Made by a program: the position numbers and the translations under genes. 64,000 nucleotides of DNA from positions 62,001 to 126,000 of the forward strand of contig JBKBIP010000012.1 in the NCBI GenBank assembly GCA_046297495.1, written 5' to 3'. How positions within the stretch are numbered: position 1 is the first letter of the stretch; each line of letters opens with the position of its first letter. The DNA is from JBKBIP01 sp046297495 (GTDB lineage: Bacteria; Planctomycetota; Planctomycetia; Gemmatales; Gemmataceae). The notes under the pieces were generated by a model that did no database searches, was not told the DNA's origin, and saw only the letters and a list, made by a program, of their open reading frames with translations. Below, one piece after another: positions 8,843-17,358 of this stretch.

Positions 8843-10435
8843 TTGAAGTCGCTGGTCTGCCCGCGAAGCCGAATGGTTGCCGTGTTGGTGGTGTCGGGGT
8901 GGTGGCTGATCTTGCCGACCCCCGTTCGGGCTATTCCTCTGGATGAGCTGCGCCGGGCGGACCAATTGGAACGGGAAGGACAGTGGACCCAAGCCCTTGA
9001 CCTGTACGAACAAATTTTGCTACGCGACCGCGGCGACACCGAGGCGCGCGAACGCTACCACAACTGCCTACGACACATTCATCATATTCGCCGCCACCAG
9101 GACCCCAGCTTTCAGCAATTACTCCATAAACTTTCCCCCGCCCAGGCGCTGGCGATCTATGAGGAGGTTCTTGGCAAGCTGCACCAACTGTACGCGGAAC
9201 GGGACCAGGCGCAGCCCAGCCGACTGTTTCTGCAAGGAGTGGCGGAGCTAAACCTGGCCTTGCTCAACGAGCAATTCCGCAAGGCGAACGTGCGGAACCA
9301 CCAACCCGCCACTATACAGTCGTTCCGTTCGCACTTGCTTCAAACTTGGCAGCGGAAAGCCGTCGCCGACCCACAACAAGCCCGCCTGCTGGTCGCGGAT
9401 ATTGCCTACGCCGCCCGCCGCCAGCTGGGGATCAAGCCCACCGTCACCATCGTGGAATTCATCTGCGGGGCCTGCAACAGTTTGGATGAGTATTCGTTCT
9501 ATCTCACGCCCGCGGAATTCCATAGTTCCCAAGATTTTCTGGATGATGAACAAGTGGGGATCGGTTTGGAAGTGATCCAGCGCGAACAGCGCATGGTGAT
9601 TGCCCATGTGACCCCCCATAGCCCTGCCGATCTAGCCGGCTTGAAGAAGGAAGACAGTATCCTGCGCGTCAATCACAAACCTATCGAACAGCTGTCGCTG
9701 GAAATGGTGATCCAGGCGTTGCAAGGGGAACCAGGAACCACGGTCGAGCTGGAGGTGTTCTCCCTTGCCAGTGGCGTGACGCGCTCCTTGCGCATCATGC
9801 GTGAGGCGCTGCAAGGGCCCAGCGTGCTGGAAACGCAAATTCTGGAACCGAGCATTGGCTATCTGCGCCTGATCGGTTTTCAACGCTCCACGCCGCAGGA
9901 GATGGAAGACGCCATTCTCCAGCTCAAAACGCAGGGGATGCGGTTGTTGATCCTCGATCTGCGCGGCAATCCCGGCGGGCTATTTCAAGTGGCCGTGCAG
10001 CTGGCGGAACGCTTTCTTCAGAATGGGGTCATCGTCGCCACACAAGGACAACGCAGCTCCTACAGCAAACATTATCTATCGCAAAGCGGCATGTTGGCCC
10101 TGGATTTACCGCTAATCGTTCTGGTGGATGGGGACACGGCCAGCTCCGCCGAGGTCTTCGCCGCCGCCATGAAGGACCATCAACGGGCGACTCTGGTAGG
10201 ACAAACGACTTACGGCAAGGCGTCCATTCAGCACGTCATCAAGCTGAGCGAGCAGCCGGTCGGCGGCATCCGCTTGACGGTGGCGCGGATTTACACGCCG
10301 CGCGGCCTTCCCTACGAAGGAGCCGGCATCACGCCGCATATCTTGGTGGAACGGTCCTCAATGGGCTTGATGACCGACCGCCAAATTGAAATCGCCTTGC
10401 AGGAAGCCTCGCGGTTGTTGCTGCCGATGCGGTAA
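8843..10435 (+). CDS. S41 (C-terminal processing) peptidase with PDZ domain
   Basis: A secreted protease of about 530 aa. The TTG at 8843 is chosen as start because GGGGAGG (8830-8836) lies 6 bp upstream and the signal peptide (MVAVLVVSGWWLILPTPVRA) follows. An in-frame ATG at 8792 lacks such a site. An N-terminal helical, TPR-like region is followed by a PDZ domain (IGLEVIQREQRM, PADLAGLKKEDSIL, about 235-320). The S41 catalytic domain has LRGNPGG, TASSAEVFAAAM with the nucleophile Ser near residue 432, and TYGKAS with the general-base Lys. CTPs trim secreted proteins at their C-termini. Confidence 0.9.
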   Translation: MKSLVCPRSRMVAVLVVSGWWLILPTPVRAIPLDELRRADQLEREGQWTQALDLYEQILLRDRGDTEARERYHNCLRHIHHIRRHQDPSFQQLLHKLSPAQALAIYEEVLGKLHQLYAERDQAQPSRLFLQGVAELNLALLNEQFRKANVRNHQPATIQSFRSHLLQTWQRKAVADPQQARLLVADIAYAARRQLGIKPTVTIVEFICGACNSLDEYSFYLTPAEFHSSQDFLDDEQVGIGLEVIQREQRMVIAHVTPHSPADLAGLKKEDSILRVNHKPIEQLSLEMVIQALQGEPGTTVELEVFSLASGVTRSLRIMREALQGPSVLETQILEPSIGYLRLIGFQRSTPQEMEDAILQLKTQGMRLLILDLRGNPGGLFQVAVQLAERFLQNGVIVATQGQRSSYSKHYLSQSGMLALDLPLIVLVDGDTASSAEVFAAAMKDHQRATLVGQTTYGKASIQHVIKLSEQPVGGIRLTVARIYTPRGLPYEGAGITPHILVERSSMGLMTDRQIEIALQEASRLLLPMR

Positions 10436-10480
10436 ACACCTTTTCCTTTCACTCATCACCCGACCACTCACCAGCGTTTC

Positions 10481-11344
10481 ATGCCGTGCATCCTCTGGTC
10501 GCAACCGATTTCCGCTACCGTGCAGGGTTTCGCCTTGGCGCGCGAGCGGAACTGGCTGGTGCTTTGGGATGCCAAGCAGTGGCTCTACCTCGTGGACAGT
10601 CACGGGCAGCGCCAGGGACAGTTTCAGGCCAGCGCTGACATTCGCATGGCCAGCATCGCCGATGACGGCTCCGGTTTGGCGGCGGTGACGGCGAACGGCT
10701 CGCTCCTGTGGCTAGCCCCGGATATGACATTGCGCTGGCAAGAAACCCTATCGGCATCGGGACTCAGCGTGGCCACTGATCCCTTGGGCCAATATTTGGC
10801 GGTGGCCGATCAACAAGGTCAATTGCACATCCTGGACCACTTGGGCCAACGCATCAGCCAGAGCCAATGCCCCCGCCCGCTCCGTTACCTGGCCTTTATT
10901 CCCGAAGCGCCGGCCCTGGTGGGTTGCGCCGATTTTGGCTGGGTGGCTTGCGGCGATTGGCGCGGAAACTGGCAATGGCATGACGGTCTGGTCGCGCATG
11001 TCGGCTCGCTGGCGGTCGATGGTGCTGGCCAAGCAATTCTGCTGGCCTGCTACGGCGAAGGGCTGCGCCAGTATGCCGTCACGGGAAAGCACGTCGGCCG
11101 GCTGGCGGTAGGGGAACCGTGTCGGCTCGCGGCGGTGTCTTATGATGGCCAGTGGTTGGCAGCGGCGGACCTGAGCCATCGGCTGTTGCTGATCGACCGG
11201 GAACAGCGCATCCGCTTCGTCCACGCCCTGGAACAGCCCCCTGTGGCTGTCGCTCTGTCGCCGCTGGCCGACCGCGCGTACGTTCTACTGGCCAATGGGG
11301 TCTTGACCTGCTTGGAAACCAAGGACATCATACGGAGTGGATGA
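10481..11344 (+). CDS. WD40-like beta-propeller protein, uncharacterised
   Basis: A 287-aa protein with no signal peptide. It is built of roughly 40-residue repeats with strand-rich patterns such as GQYLAVADQQGQLHILDHLGQ and GQWLAAADLSHRLLLIDRE, typical of a WD40/YVTN-like propeller of about six or seven blades. No catalytic motif is visible, so a scaffold or sensor role is possible. Its stop overlaps an ATG at 11341 of the next frame (ATGA), suggesting co-transcription with pepT. There is no clear Shine-Dalgarno before the ATG at 10481. Confidence 0.72.
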   Translation: MPCILWSQPISATVQGFALARERNWLVLWDAKQWLYLVDSHGQRQGQFQASADIRMASIADDGSGLAAVTANGSLLWLAPDMTLRWQETLSASGLSVATDPLGQYLAVADQQGQLHILDHLGQRISQSQCPRPLRYLAFIPEAPALVGCADFGWVACGDWRGNWQWHDGLVAHVGSLAVDGAGQAILLACYGEGLRQYAVTGKHVGRLAVGEPCRLAAVSYDGQWLAAADLSHRLLLIDREQRIRFVHALEQPPVAVALSPLADRAYVLLANGVLTCLETKDIIRSG

Positions 11345-11376
11345 TCGATGTCAGCGTCTCGGAAAGGAACTTCTGG

Positions 11377-12612
11377 ATGAGCAGGCTGTTGGAACGCTTT
11401 TGCCGTTATGTGCGTATCGATACGCAAGCCGACGAACGAGCGACAACCTATCCCAGCTCGCCGGGGCAGCTCGAATTGGGGCGGCTGCTGGTGGATGAGT
11501 TGCGCGAAATGGGTGTCCAGGATGCGGCAGTGGATGAGCATGGCATCGTTTTGGGAACCGTGCCGGCCACGTCGGCGCGGGGGTCACCGACCATCGCCTG
11601 GATCGCTCACCTGGACACGTCGCCAGAAACCAGCGGCCATAACGTCCGCCCCCTCGTGCATCGGAACTACGATGGCGGCGACATAGTGCTGCCAGGCGAT
11701 CCGGCCAAGGTGCTGCGCCCCGCCGATGATCCCGACCTGGCCCGCATGAAGGGCGGCACGCTCATCACCACCGACGGCACCACGCTCTTGGGCGGGGATG
11801 ACAAGGCGGGGATAGCGGTCATCATGGAAGCGGCCGCCTATTTGCTGGCCCATCCCGAATTGCCGCACGGTCCGATCCGCGTCTGCTTCACTTGCGACGA
11901 GGAAATCGGCCGCGGTGTCGATCACATCGACTTGAAGCAACTTGCCGCCCATGTTGGCTACACCCTCGACGGCGGCGGCCAAGGGGAAATCGATCACGAA
12001 ACCTTCTCTGCCGACTTGGCCGTCGTGACTATTCACGGTGTCAATATCCACCCTTCCATCGCCAAGGGCAAGATGGTCAACGCCATTCGCTTGGCCGGCA
12101 TGTTCCTGGACCGGCTGCCCCAGCGGATACTATCTCCGGAGACGACCGCCGACCGGGCCGGTTTCTTGCATCCGTACCGCATCGAAGGGGGGGTCGCCGA
12201 CGTGACGCTGCGCATTCTGCTGCGCGACTTTGACACGCCGAAACTGAACGATGAAGCCGAGCTGCTCCGCGCCATCGCCCGCATCATTAGCGCCGAGTTT
12301 CCCGAAGCGAAAATTGACATCGACATCACCAAACAATACCGCAACATGGCCGAAGGGCTGACGAAAGAGCCGCGCGCGGTGGCTTTCGCTGAGCAAGCCA
12401 TGCGCCGCGCCGGCCTGGAACCGAAGCATGCCATCGTGCGCGGCGGCACCGACGGCTCCCGGCTCACCGAGATGGGCTTGCCGACCCCCAATCTCTCCAC
12501 CGGCGAGCACCTGATTCATTCGCCGTATGAGTGGACCAGCTTGGAGGAGATGCAAACCGCCGCGCGGGTGCTGATCGAGCTGGCCCAAGTCTGGGCCGAC
12601 GCGGACTCATGA
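11377..12612 (+). CDS. pepT: Tripeptide aminopeptidase PepT (M20 family)
   Basis: A 411-aa cytoplasmic zinc peptidase releasing the N-terminal residue from tripeptides. Visible motifs are HLDTSPE near residue 80 (metal His/Asp), GGDDKAG near 140, CDEEIGRGVDH near 175 and RGGTDGSRL near 352, all typical of PepT. Its length matches E. coli PepT. ATG 11377 is chosen because GGAAAGGA lies 8 bp upstream and the protein then begins like other PepTs (MSRLLERFCRYVRIDTQA). ATG 11341 is the alternative. Its 3' end overlaps the convergent creatininase gene by 6 bp. Confidence 0.93.
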   Translation: MSRLLERFCRYVRIDTQADERATTYPSSPGQLELGRLLVDELREMGVQDAAVDEHGIVLGTVPATSARGSPTIAWIAHLDTSPETSGHNVRPLVHRNYDGGDIVLPGDPAKVLRPADDPDLARMKGGTLITTDGTTLLGGDDKAGIAVIMEAAAYLLAHPELPHGPIRVCFTCDEEIGRGVDHIDLKQLAAHVGYTLDGGGQGEIDHETFSADLAVVTIHGVNIHPSIAKGKMVNAIRLAGMFLDRLPQRILSPETTADRAGFLHPYRIEGGVADVTLRILLRDFDTPKLNDEAELLRAIARIISAEFPEAKIDIDITKQYRNMAEGLTKEPRAVAFAEQAMRRAGLEPKHAIVRGGTDGSRLTEMGLPTPNLSTGEHLIHSPYEWTSLEEMQTAARVLIELAQVWADADS

Positions 12613-13356
12613 CGGCAAGCGGCGTTCCAACAACGCTTGCGCCACTTCAGCGGTTCGACCGATGGCGGCGTCGAGGAAGCGCCGGCCCTTCTCGGCGCTG
12701 GCTTTCTCCGGGAAACCCACCGCGCCGTGATCGGTGCGCTGGAACATGTCCTCGGCGAGGTACAAGCCGCGCAAGACGGGGGACTCGCCGCTGGGGGGAT
12801 CGTCGCGGATTTGGTCCTGGCGCACCAAGTCGGGGCGCAACGCCAGGATCATCGACGTCTCGAACTCGCATGCGTGTCCCATCGACTTGCGGTCCCCTTC
12901 CGCCAGACTGGCCAGCTCCTTTTCGGCCAGCTCCCAGTAGGAAGCGGCGCTCAGGATGCGATCCCGGTAGCGCGGCTGCAAGCGCCGGAGCGCGACATGC
13001 ATGGTGTCGATGTTGCCGCCATGACCATTCAACAGCAACAGCCGTTGATAACCGTCTTCCAAAAGTGGCGTGAGCAGCTCGCACAAGACGGAGACGTGTA
13101 CATCGACATCCAACGACAACGTACCGCCAAATCGCAAGTGATGATGGCTGGCCCCCAACCACAAAGTCGGCAATAGCAAGACCTGTTGGGGCAGACGCTG
13201 TTCCACCCCCTCGGCGACCGCCGTGACCAGCAGGGTGTCGGTGTAGGTCGGCAAATGCCAACTATGCTGCTCGCAAGCGGCAATGGGGGCCACGACCACG
13301 GTGGCATCGCGGGGAACCTCGCGTAACCGTGGCCAAGTCATATCATGAAAACGCAT
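12607..13356 (-). CDS. Creatininase-family amidohydrolase
   Basis: A 249-aa protein. Metal-site motifs are CEQHSWHLPTYTDT near residue 25 (usual form EQHGPHLPxGTD), HHHLRFGGTLSLD near 75, NGHGGN near 112 and HACEFETSM near 162. Members hydrolyse creatinine or related cyclic amides, or act in cofactor and riboflavin-type pathways such as MftE and ArfB. The exact substrate is not predictable. AAGGAG precedes the ATG. It is convergent and slightly overlapping with pepT. Confidence 0.87.
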   Translation of the reverse strand: MRFHDMTWPRLREVPRDATVVVAPIAACEQHSWHLPTYTDTLLVTAVAEGVEQRLPQQVLLLPTLWLGASHHHLRFGGTLSLDVDVHVSVLCELLTPLLEDGYQRLLLLNGHGGNIDTMHVALRRLQPRYRDRILSAASYWELAEKELASLAEGDRKSMGHACEFETSMILALRPDLVRQDQIRDDPPSGESPVLRGLYLAEDMFQRTDHGAVGFPEKASAEKGRRFLDAAIGRTAEVAQALLERRLPS

Positions 13357-13398
13357 GGCCTGGCTCCTTGGTGAATGAACAACCGACGGGCTTTGCAC

Positions 13399-13427
13399 TT
13401 GATCACAAGCACGTATAGAGGCATACT
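13399..13427 (+). promoter_or_regulatory. Possible promoter of the BON lipoprotein
   Basis: TTGATC (13399-13404), a 17-bp gap and CATACT (13422-13427), 52 bp before the ATG at 13480. The match is moderate. Confidence 0.35.
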
Positions 13428-13479
13428 CCCCGCGCCGAGCGCTGGCGTCAACGAAAAATCGGCAAAGGAGAGAAATCCG

Positions 13480-13872
13480 ATGAAACGGAAAACACGGACA
13501 GCCATTCGTTGCCTGGGGTTCGGTCTGGCCCTCCTCGCGGCGGGGTGCCAGGAAGCGGACGCTGACAAATTGACCCGCGCCGGCCAGGTGGTGAAGGCCA
13601 AACTAGCAGCGGCGGCATCCCGTTATCAATCCCAGCTCCTGCGCCATTTGCCCCGACTGGCCGACGAGGAAACCACCCTCGCCCCCCGCGTCCGCGCGCG
13701 CCTGCGCTGGGACAAGACGCTCGCTGGGCAGCAGATCGATGTTCACGCTCACGGCGGCCACGTCACTTTGCAAGGATCAGTGGCAACCGACAACCAACGC
13801 CAACGAGCCGTGGATCTGGCCCAAAGCACCGAGGGGGTAGTGGCAGTGACCGATCAACTCAAGCTGGAATGA
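13480..13872 (+). CDS. BON-domain lipoprotein
   Basis: A 130-aa protein with a lipoprotein signal (LALLAAGC, lipidation Cys about residue 23) and a C-terminal BON domain: LAGQQIDVHAHGGHVTLQGSV and GVVAVTDQLKLE match the OsmY-type fold that binds membranes. AAGGAGAG precedes the ATG. It is likely outer-membrane or periplasmic, with a possible role in envelope integrity. Confidence 0.82.
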   Translation: MKRKTRTAIRCLGFGLALLAAGCQEADADKLTRAGQVVKAKLAAAASRYQSQLLRHLPRLADEETTLAPRVRARLRWDKTLAGQQIDVHAHGGHVTLQGSVATDNQRQRAVDLAQSTEGVVAVTDQLKLE

Positions 13873-13891
13873 TCCGGCCCCCGCTTTGCCG

Positions 13892-13920
13892 TTGACTTCT
13901 TTAGTGAACTTATGTATATT
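13892..13920 (+). promoter_or_regulatory. Near-consensus sigma-70 promoter facing a 450-bp non-coding stretch
   Basis: TTGACT (13892-13897), exactly 17 bp, then TATATT (13915-13920). No convincing gene starts for about 430 bp downstream, so the transcript would begin with a long leader or be an RNA in its own right. Confidence 0.65.
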
Positions 13921-13926
13921 ATAAAG

Positions 13927-14358
13927 AAGATGAGAAACATGGTTTTCATTGTTCCATTCTACTCCACCCCCCTTTCACACATGACAACGGAGGGACGTGG
14001 AATGAAAGGGCGCCCCACCAGGGCCGATTCATCGCTCGTTGGGTAGGTTCTTGATGTGGGCGTGCCGGACGCCAAGGGCATAAACAGTTAAGGGTGCAAG
14101 GAACCGTGGCAGGTTCCCTACGGATAGAGGGTAGTTCGGGCGCTGTCCGGACGGAGACGCACACCCGCCGACGCCAAGGTCAAGCTAACGCTCTGATGCC
14201 GGGCCACGAACCCGCGGGGTGGGAACCGAATGCTGAGAAAGAGAAAGGTCGATAGATGACATTAGATGGGCACGCTGCCGACGGCGTAGGGGGGCCGCGC
14301 CGTTTGAAAAAAAAGGGGGCTTGACGGAAAACCTCATAGACGGCTGACTAAACAAACT
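13927..14358 (+). other. Gene-free stretch, candidate structured RNA or mobile-element remnant
   Basis: 432 bp between the promoter at 13892 and the orphan ORF at 14359. It holds GGAACC/GGTTCC at 14100-14117 and many short G+C-rich complementary segments. A 14-codon reading frame (ATG 14002, stop 14044-14046, GGAGGG upstream) lies at its start, and a family-1 half repeat at 14026-14037. The overall texture (loop-rich, no reading frame, A-run at 14307) suggests a folded RNA such as a group II intron remnant or cis-regulatory leader. This is only an impression and no family could be assigned. Confidence 0.3.
14026..14037. repeat. Family-1 palindrome, left half only (copy C)
   Basis: GATTCATCGCTC matches the left arm of copy A, but no right arm follows. 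It is a degenerate or truncated copy within the 14-codon frame at 14002-14046. Confidence 0.4.
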
Positions 14359-14757
14359 ATGTCGCAATGGACCTGGAATGATGCCTGGATCCTCACGGCC
14401 ACGTCGCTCATGCACAAAAGGGGCGGCGCGACGCTCGTCGAGATCATTGGTGCCGCCGACGTGATCAACCATGCGATCCCAACGGCCGGAGAGCTATCGC
14501 AGGCTCTCTCCCGACTCATTGACTGTGGCATCGTCCAAGTGAAGAATGACCGATACCTTTTGGCTCGTAATTGGTCGCACGCCGTGAGGAAAGCCCTTGA
14601 GGGAAAGGGTGGCCTGTTTAGCAAGGTTGACAAGTGTCTGAAATGGCTCCAAGAAACGGACACTGAGCCTCTCCCGTCGGCAATGGTGACTTTGACGGAT
14701 TCTGATGTTCGAACTGCGTATGACAGTTATTGCGCATCCTTGAAGAAGCGAAAATGA
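14359..14757 (+). CDS. Hypothetical 132-aa protein, orphan
   Basis: The frame begins MSQWTWNDAWILTATSLM and ends in a Lys/Arg tail (SLKKRK). The pattern of helices and a short hairpin (ALSRLIDCGIVQVKNDRYLL) looks like a winged-helix domain, which would suit a small DNA-binding protein. I do not recognise a family. No Shine-Dalgarno is evident, and base composition is more AT-rich than its neighbours. With the structured-looking leader upstream and the AACCAACGGATGAAGCTGACC-like tail downstream (14794 onward), it may be transferred or cassette-borne. Confidence 0.55.
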   Translation: MSQWTWNDAWILTATSLMHKRGGATLVEIIGAADVINHAIPTAGELSQALSRLIDCGIVQVKNDRYLLARNWSHAVRKALEGKGGLFSKVDKCLKWLQETDTEPLPSAMVTLTDSDVRTAYDSYCASLKKRK

Positions 14758-14841
14758 ACGGCGGGGCGGCGGGTGCGAGAGGGCCGTCGGCGAACCAACG
14801 GATGAAGCTGACCGACTCGCAAACCGAGGACGTAAACGGCG

Positions 14842-14868
14842 ACGGGGTGGCCACTTGTGCCACCCCGT
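14842..14868. terminator. Bidirectional terminator-like hairpin
   Basis: ACGGGGTGGC (14842-14851) pairs perfectly with GCCACCCCGT (14859-14868) around a 7-nt loop. It lies between the plus-strand orphan gene and the minus-strand pseudopilin gene, the expected place for a shared terminator. Confidence 0.55.
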
Positions 14869-14930
14869 GCGATTCGGCGCGCTATACTGCACATGCGCTC
14901 AGCGGAGAGGGCGGGATTCGCCAACCGTCG

Positions 14931-15698
14931 TTATTGATTGTTCATGCTCTGCCAGAATTCCGACAGTTGACGATACAGCATTCGGCCCTTCGGATCGAGC
15001 ACGGCCTTAATCTGGGCGCGCCGGCCCGCGCGCGGATTGTAAGTCTCAACCAGGACGACGAACCGGCCATAGGTCTTGGCGGGATCCAGCTCAGTGTAAA
15101 GTGGGGGTGCGTTGAGCGTCCTGCCATTGGCCTCGTTCGCTGGCCCCACGCCGAACAACACCAAGCGGACGTCGCTCGGTATCCCGGTCGGATAGATTGT
15201 TCCGATGATCTCAGCTTGCACCACCGCGTTGCTCGTGTTCAGGAGGGCCACTTCGCTCGATGCGTTAAGAACACGTGGTATGTTGCCAGAATTTTGGGGA
15301 CTTTGCTGAACCACCCCGTTGAGGGTGTCAGCGTGATCCATGACCGTTTTGATGCCGGATCGGTCCAAGGAAGCGAACTCCTCCCCGTTCAATGAACCTG
15401 CGGCGATTTTGCCCACCAACTCGGAGTGGAGCCATATCGACGGCTGGCCATCCGCGCCCAGCAACGAATCGAAGCGGTCGGGATACATGCCGTTGCCGAA
15501 CGTGGTACGGTACAGTTGTAGGTTGTGGAGCAACGCTCCCTGATTGTTGGAAGCGACGCCATAGTTGGCCGAGCGGCGCAGCCAATCGACGATGGACACC
15601 ACCATCCCAGCCACGATGGCTAAGATGACCAGCACCACCACTAATTCAAGCAATGAAAAGCCCTTACGTGTGCTGCCGTTACGCGGTTGCACGATCAT
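14931..15698 (-). CDS. Prepilin-type (type II pseudopilin) secreted protein
   Basis: 255 aa. A class III signal peptide with cleavage after Gly13 (RKG|FSLLELVVVLVIL, conserved Glu at +5) is followed by the hydrophobic helix and a large extracellular domain. The C-terminal region LFGVGPANEANGRT ... YGRFVVLVETY is shared with the pseudopilins at 23941, 24982 and 27011. GGAGG precedes the ATG. It is the last gene of the minus-strand secretion cluster and is separated from gspF by a 372-bp gap. Confidence 0.88.
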   Translation of the reverse strand: MIVQPRNGSTRKGFSLLELVVVLVILAIVAGMVVSIVDWLRRSANYGVASNNQGALLHNLQLYRTTFGNGMYPDRFDSLLGADGQPSIWLHSELVGKIAAGSLNGEEFASLDRSGIKTVMDHADTLNGVVQQSPQNSGNIPRVLNASSEVALLNTSNAVVQAEIIGTIYPTGIPSDVRLVLFGVGPANEANGRTLNAPPLYTELDPAKTYGRFVVLVETYNPRAGRRAQIKAVLDPKGRMLYRQLSEFWQSMNNQ

Positions 15699-16070
15699 GC
15701 GATGCCTCCTGGGGAAGGAACAAGGAAGAAAACCAATAACTGCTTTTTAGATGTCAAAATGGCGTGCGGCGTGGCGTCCGCCCACCGTGAACGCCAAACA
15801 TGTCGGGCGGACGCCACGCCACCTGCCCTATCCACGGCGAGAAAATAGCGAATGAGTCTCCAAATATGAGTTCATATTTATGAGAATAAAAATCGGTATC
15901 GAAAACACAGTGTGATATTAAGTCTCAATTTCTATAAGTCAATAGGGTTTTCCCGATTTTCGGAAAAAAACACGCCGCCACTGAACAGCGCGACTCAGCC
16001 GCGGCGTACGCCGTCATCGTAGTCAAAGGGACTCTTCGGAAGTGGGAAAATCAGGAAGATCAGGGATGGA
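15699..16070. other. Gene-free gap between gspF and pseudopilin gene
   Basis: 372 bp without a credible gene. It contains the 16-bp stem-loop at 15768-15820 and an AT-rich part (about 15838-15970) that could hold the minus-strand promoter of the pseudopilin gene. I could not single out a convincing -35/-10 pair. Confidence 0.5.
15768..15820. repeat. Perfect 16-bp inverted repeat
   Basis: GGCGTGGCGTCCGCCC (15768-15783) and GGGCGGACGCCACGCC (15805-15820) pair without mismatch around a 21-nt loop. No T-run follows on either strand. It is about 70 bp upstream of the pseudopilin start and could be a processing or attenuation hairpin. Confidence 0.65.
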
Positions 16071-17294
16071 TTAGCCCGGTCCCGCGGCGGCGAACAGCGC
16101 CATGAAGAAGGAGATGTACACGAAGCCGACCACGCCGCCGACGACGATGATGATGGCCGGCTCGATCATCATGCTGAGCCAACGGATGGTGCGTTGCAGC
16201 TGGGCTTCGTGAAAAGTGGCGTTCTCCTCGAGCACTTCCTCCAAGGTGCCTGCCGATTCGCCGATGGCCACCATGCGCGACAACATGGGCATGAAAGCGG
16301 TACGGTCGGTGAGGTTGTCCGCCAAGTTGCCGCCGCGAATAACCGCCTCGCGGGCCTCGGCCACGCGCAGGGCCAGGTAGCGGTTGCCAAACAGCCGCTC
16401 CACGGTGCGCAGCCCTTCCAAGAGCGTGACGCCACTATGGACCAAGATGCCCAGGCCGCGCGAGAACAGAGCCGTCCCCGCCAGCCGCAGCACCTTGCCA
16501 ATGATGGGGACGCGCAGCAGCCAGCGGTCGATGAACATGCGTCCGGGGGGCCAGAGATAGAGGGCCACGCCCGCGACGATGGCCACGACAATGCCAATGA
16601 GCACTTGCGGCAAATAAGTCTGGATGAAGGTGGTGACATCGACCAGGAATTGCGTCATGGCCGGCAGCTGGCGGCCCGTCGTGGCCAGAAAATTGGCCAG
16701 TTTGGGGATCACGTTGAAGACCATGAACGCCGACACACCCAGAGCGGCGACCAACACCACCAGTGGATAGGCCAACGCCATGATCAAACTGTTGACAAGG
16801 TTGCGGCGGCGTTCGAGCACGTCGGCGGCCCGCAGCAGCACCAATTCCAGATTACCCGTTTGTTCGCCGACCCGAATCAGCTGCACGACCAAATAATTGA
16901 AACAGCGATGCTGGGCCATGGCGTCCGCCAAGCCGGAGCCTTCTTGGATGCGGCGTGCGACCTGCTCCCAGACGCGGGCCAACGCCGGCCGGCTGGCTTG
17001 CTCAGCGACGGTCTTGAGCGCCGTCATCAAGGACAGCCCGCTGCGCAACATCACTGCCATCTGTTGCAAGCTCGTTTCCACGTCGAGCGAGCGTGGTGGC
17101 ATCCAGTAAAACGGATTCAACTGGGCGAGGTTGAACGTCTGCCCCTGCCGTTCGCTCGTCACCGCTCGGACGCCGAGCACTAGCCAACCGCGCGTGCGCA
17201 GGTCGCTGACCAGCGCCGCCGGGGAGGCAGCTTCCATCCGGCCTTGCTGGGTCCGGCCACTAGCATCACGCGCCTGATAAGTGAATTGCGGCAT
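16071..17294 (-). CDS. gspF: Type II secretion / type IV pilus inner-membrane platform protein GspF/PilC
   Basis: 407 aa, normal for the family. It begins PQFTYQARDASGRTQQGRMEA, then shows two T2SSF domains, each ending in hydrophobic helices. LRSGLSLMTALKTVAEQASRPAL and LVHSGVTLLEGLRTVERLFGN are the paired amphipathic motifs, and the C-terminus (IIIVVGGVVGFVYISFFMALF) is the last membrane helix. GspF couples the cytoplasmic ATPases to pseudopilus assembly. AGGAA precedes the start. The gene follows gspE by 64 bp on the same strand. Confidence 0.94.
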   Translation of the reverse strand: MPQFTYQARDASGRTQQGRMEAASPAALVSDLRTRGWLVLGVRAVTSERQGQTFNLAQLNPFYWMPPRSLDVETSLQQMAVMLRSGLSLMTALKTVAEQASRPALARVWEQVARRIQEGSGLADAMAQHRCFNYLVVQLIRVGEQTGNLELVLLRAADVLERRRNLVNSLIMALAYPLVVLVAALGVSAFMVFNVIPKLANFLATTGRQLPAMTQFLVDVTTFIQTYLPQVLIGIVVAIVAGVALYLWPPGRMFIDRWLLRVPIIGKVLRLAGTALFSRGLGILVHSGVTLLEGLRTVERLFGNRYLALRVAEAREAVIRGGNLADNLTDRTAFMPMLSRMVAIGESAGTLEEVLEENATFHEAQLQRTIRWLSMMIEPAIIIVVGGVVGFVYISFFMALFAAAGPG

Positions 17295-17358
17295 GGTGAA
17301 GGTTCCTGGGGGGTTGGGGCTTTGATTCTCGTCGTCTTGTTCCGTGTTCTAATATCGC

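Noticed and set aside
8577..8846. 89-codon frame in the ymdB/S41 divergent gap
   Set aside because: It runs through the TTGACT-17-TATACT promoter and the S41 ribosome site, which better explain this stretch.
15968..17183. Long plus-strand open frames opposite gspF, including 16194-17183
   Set aside because: Composition is His/Gln/Arg-rich as expected for the shadow of a GC-rich gene; gspF on the other strand is unmistakable.
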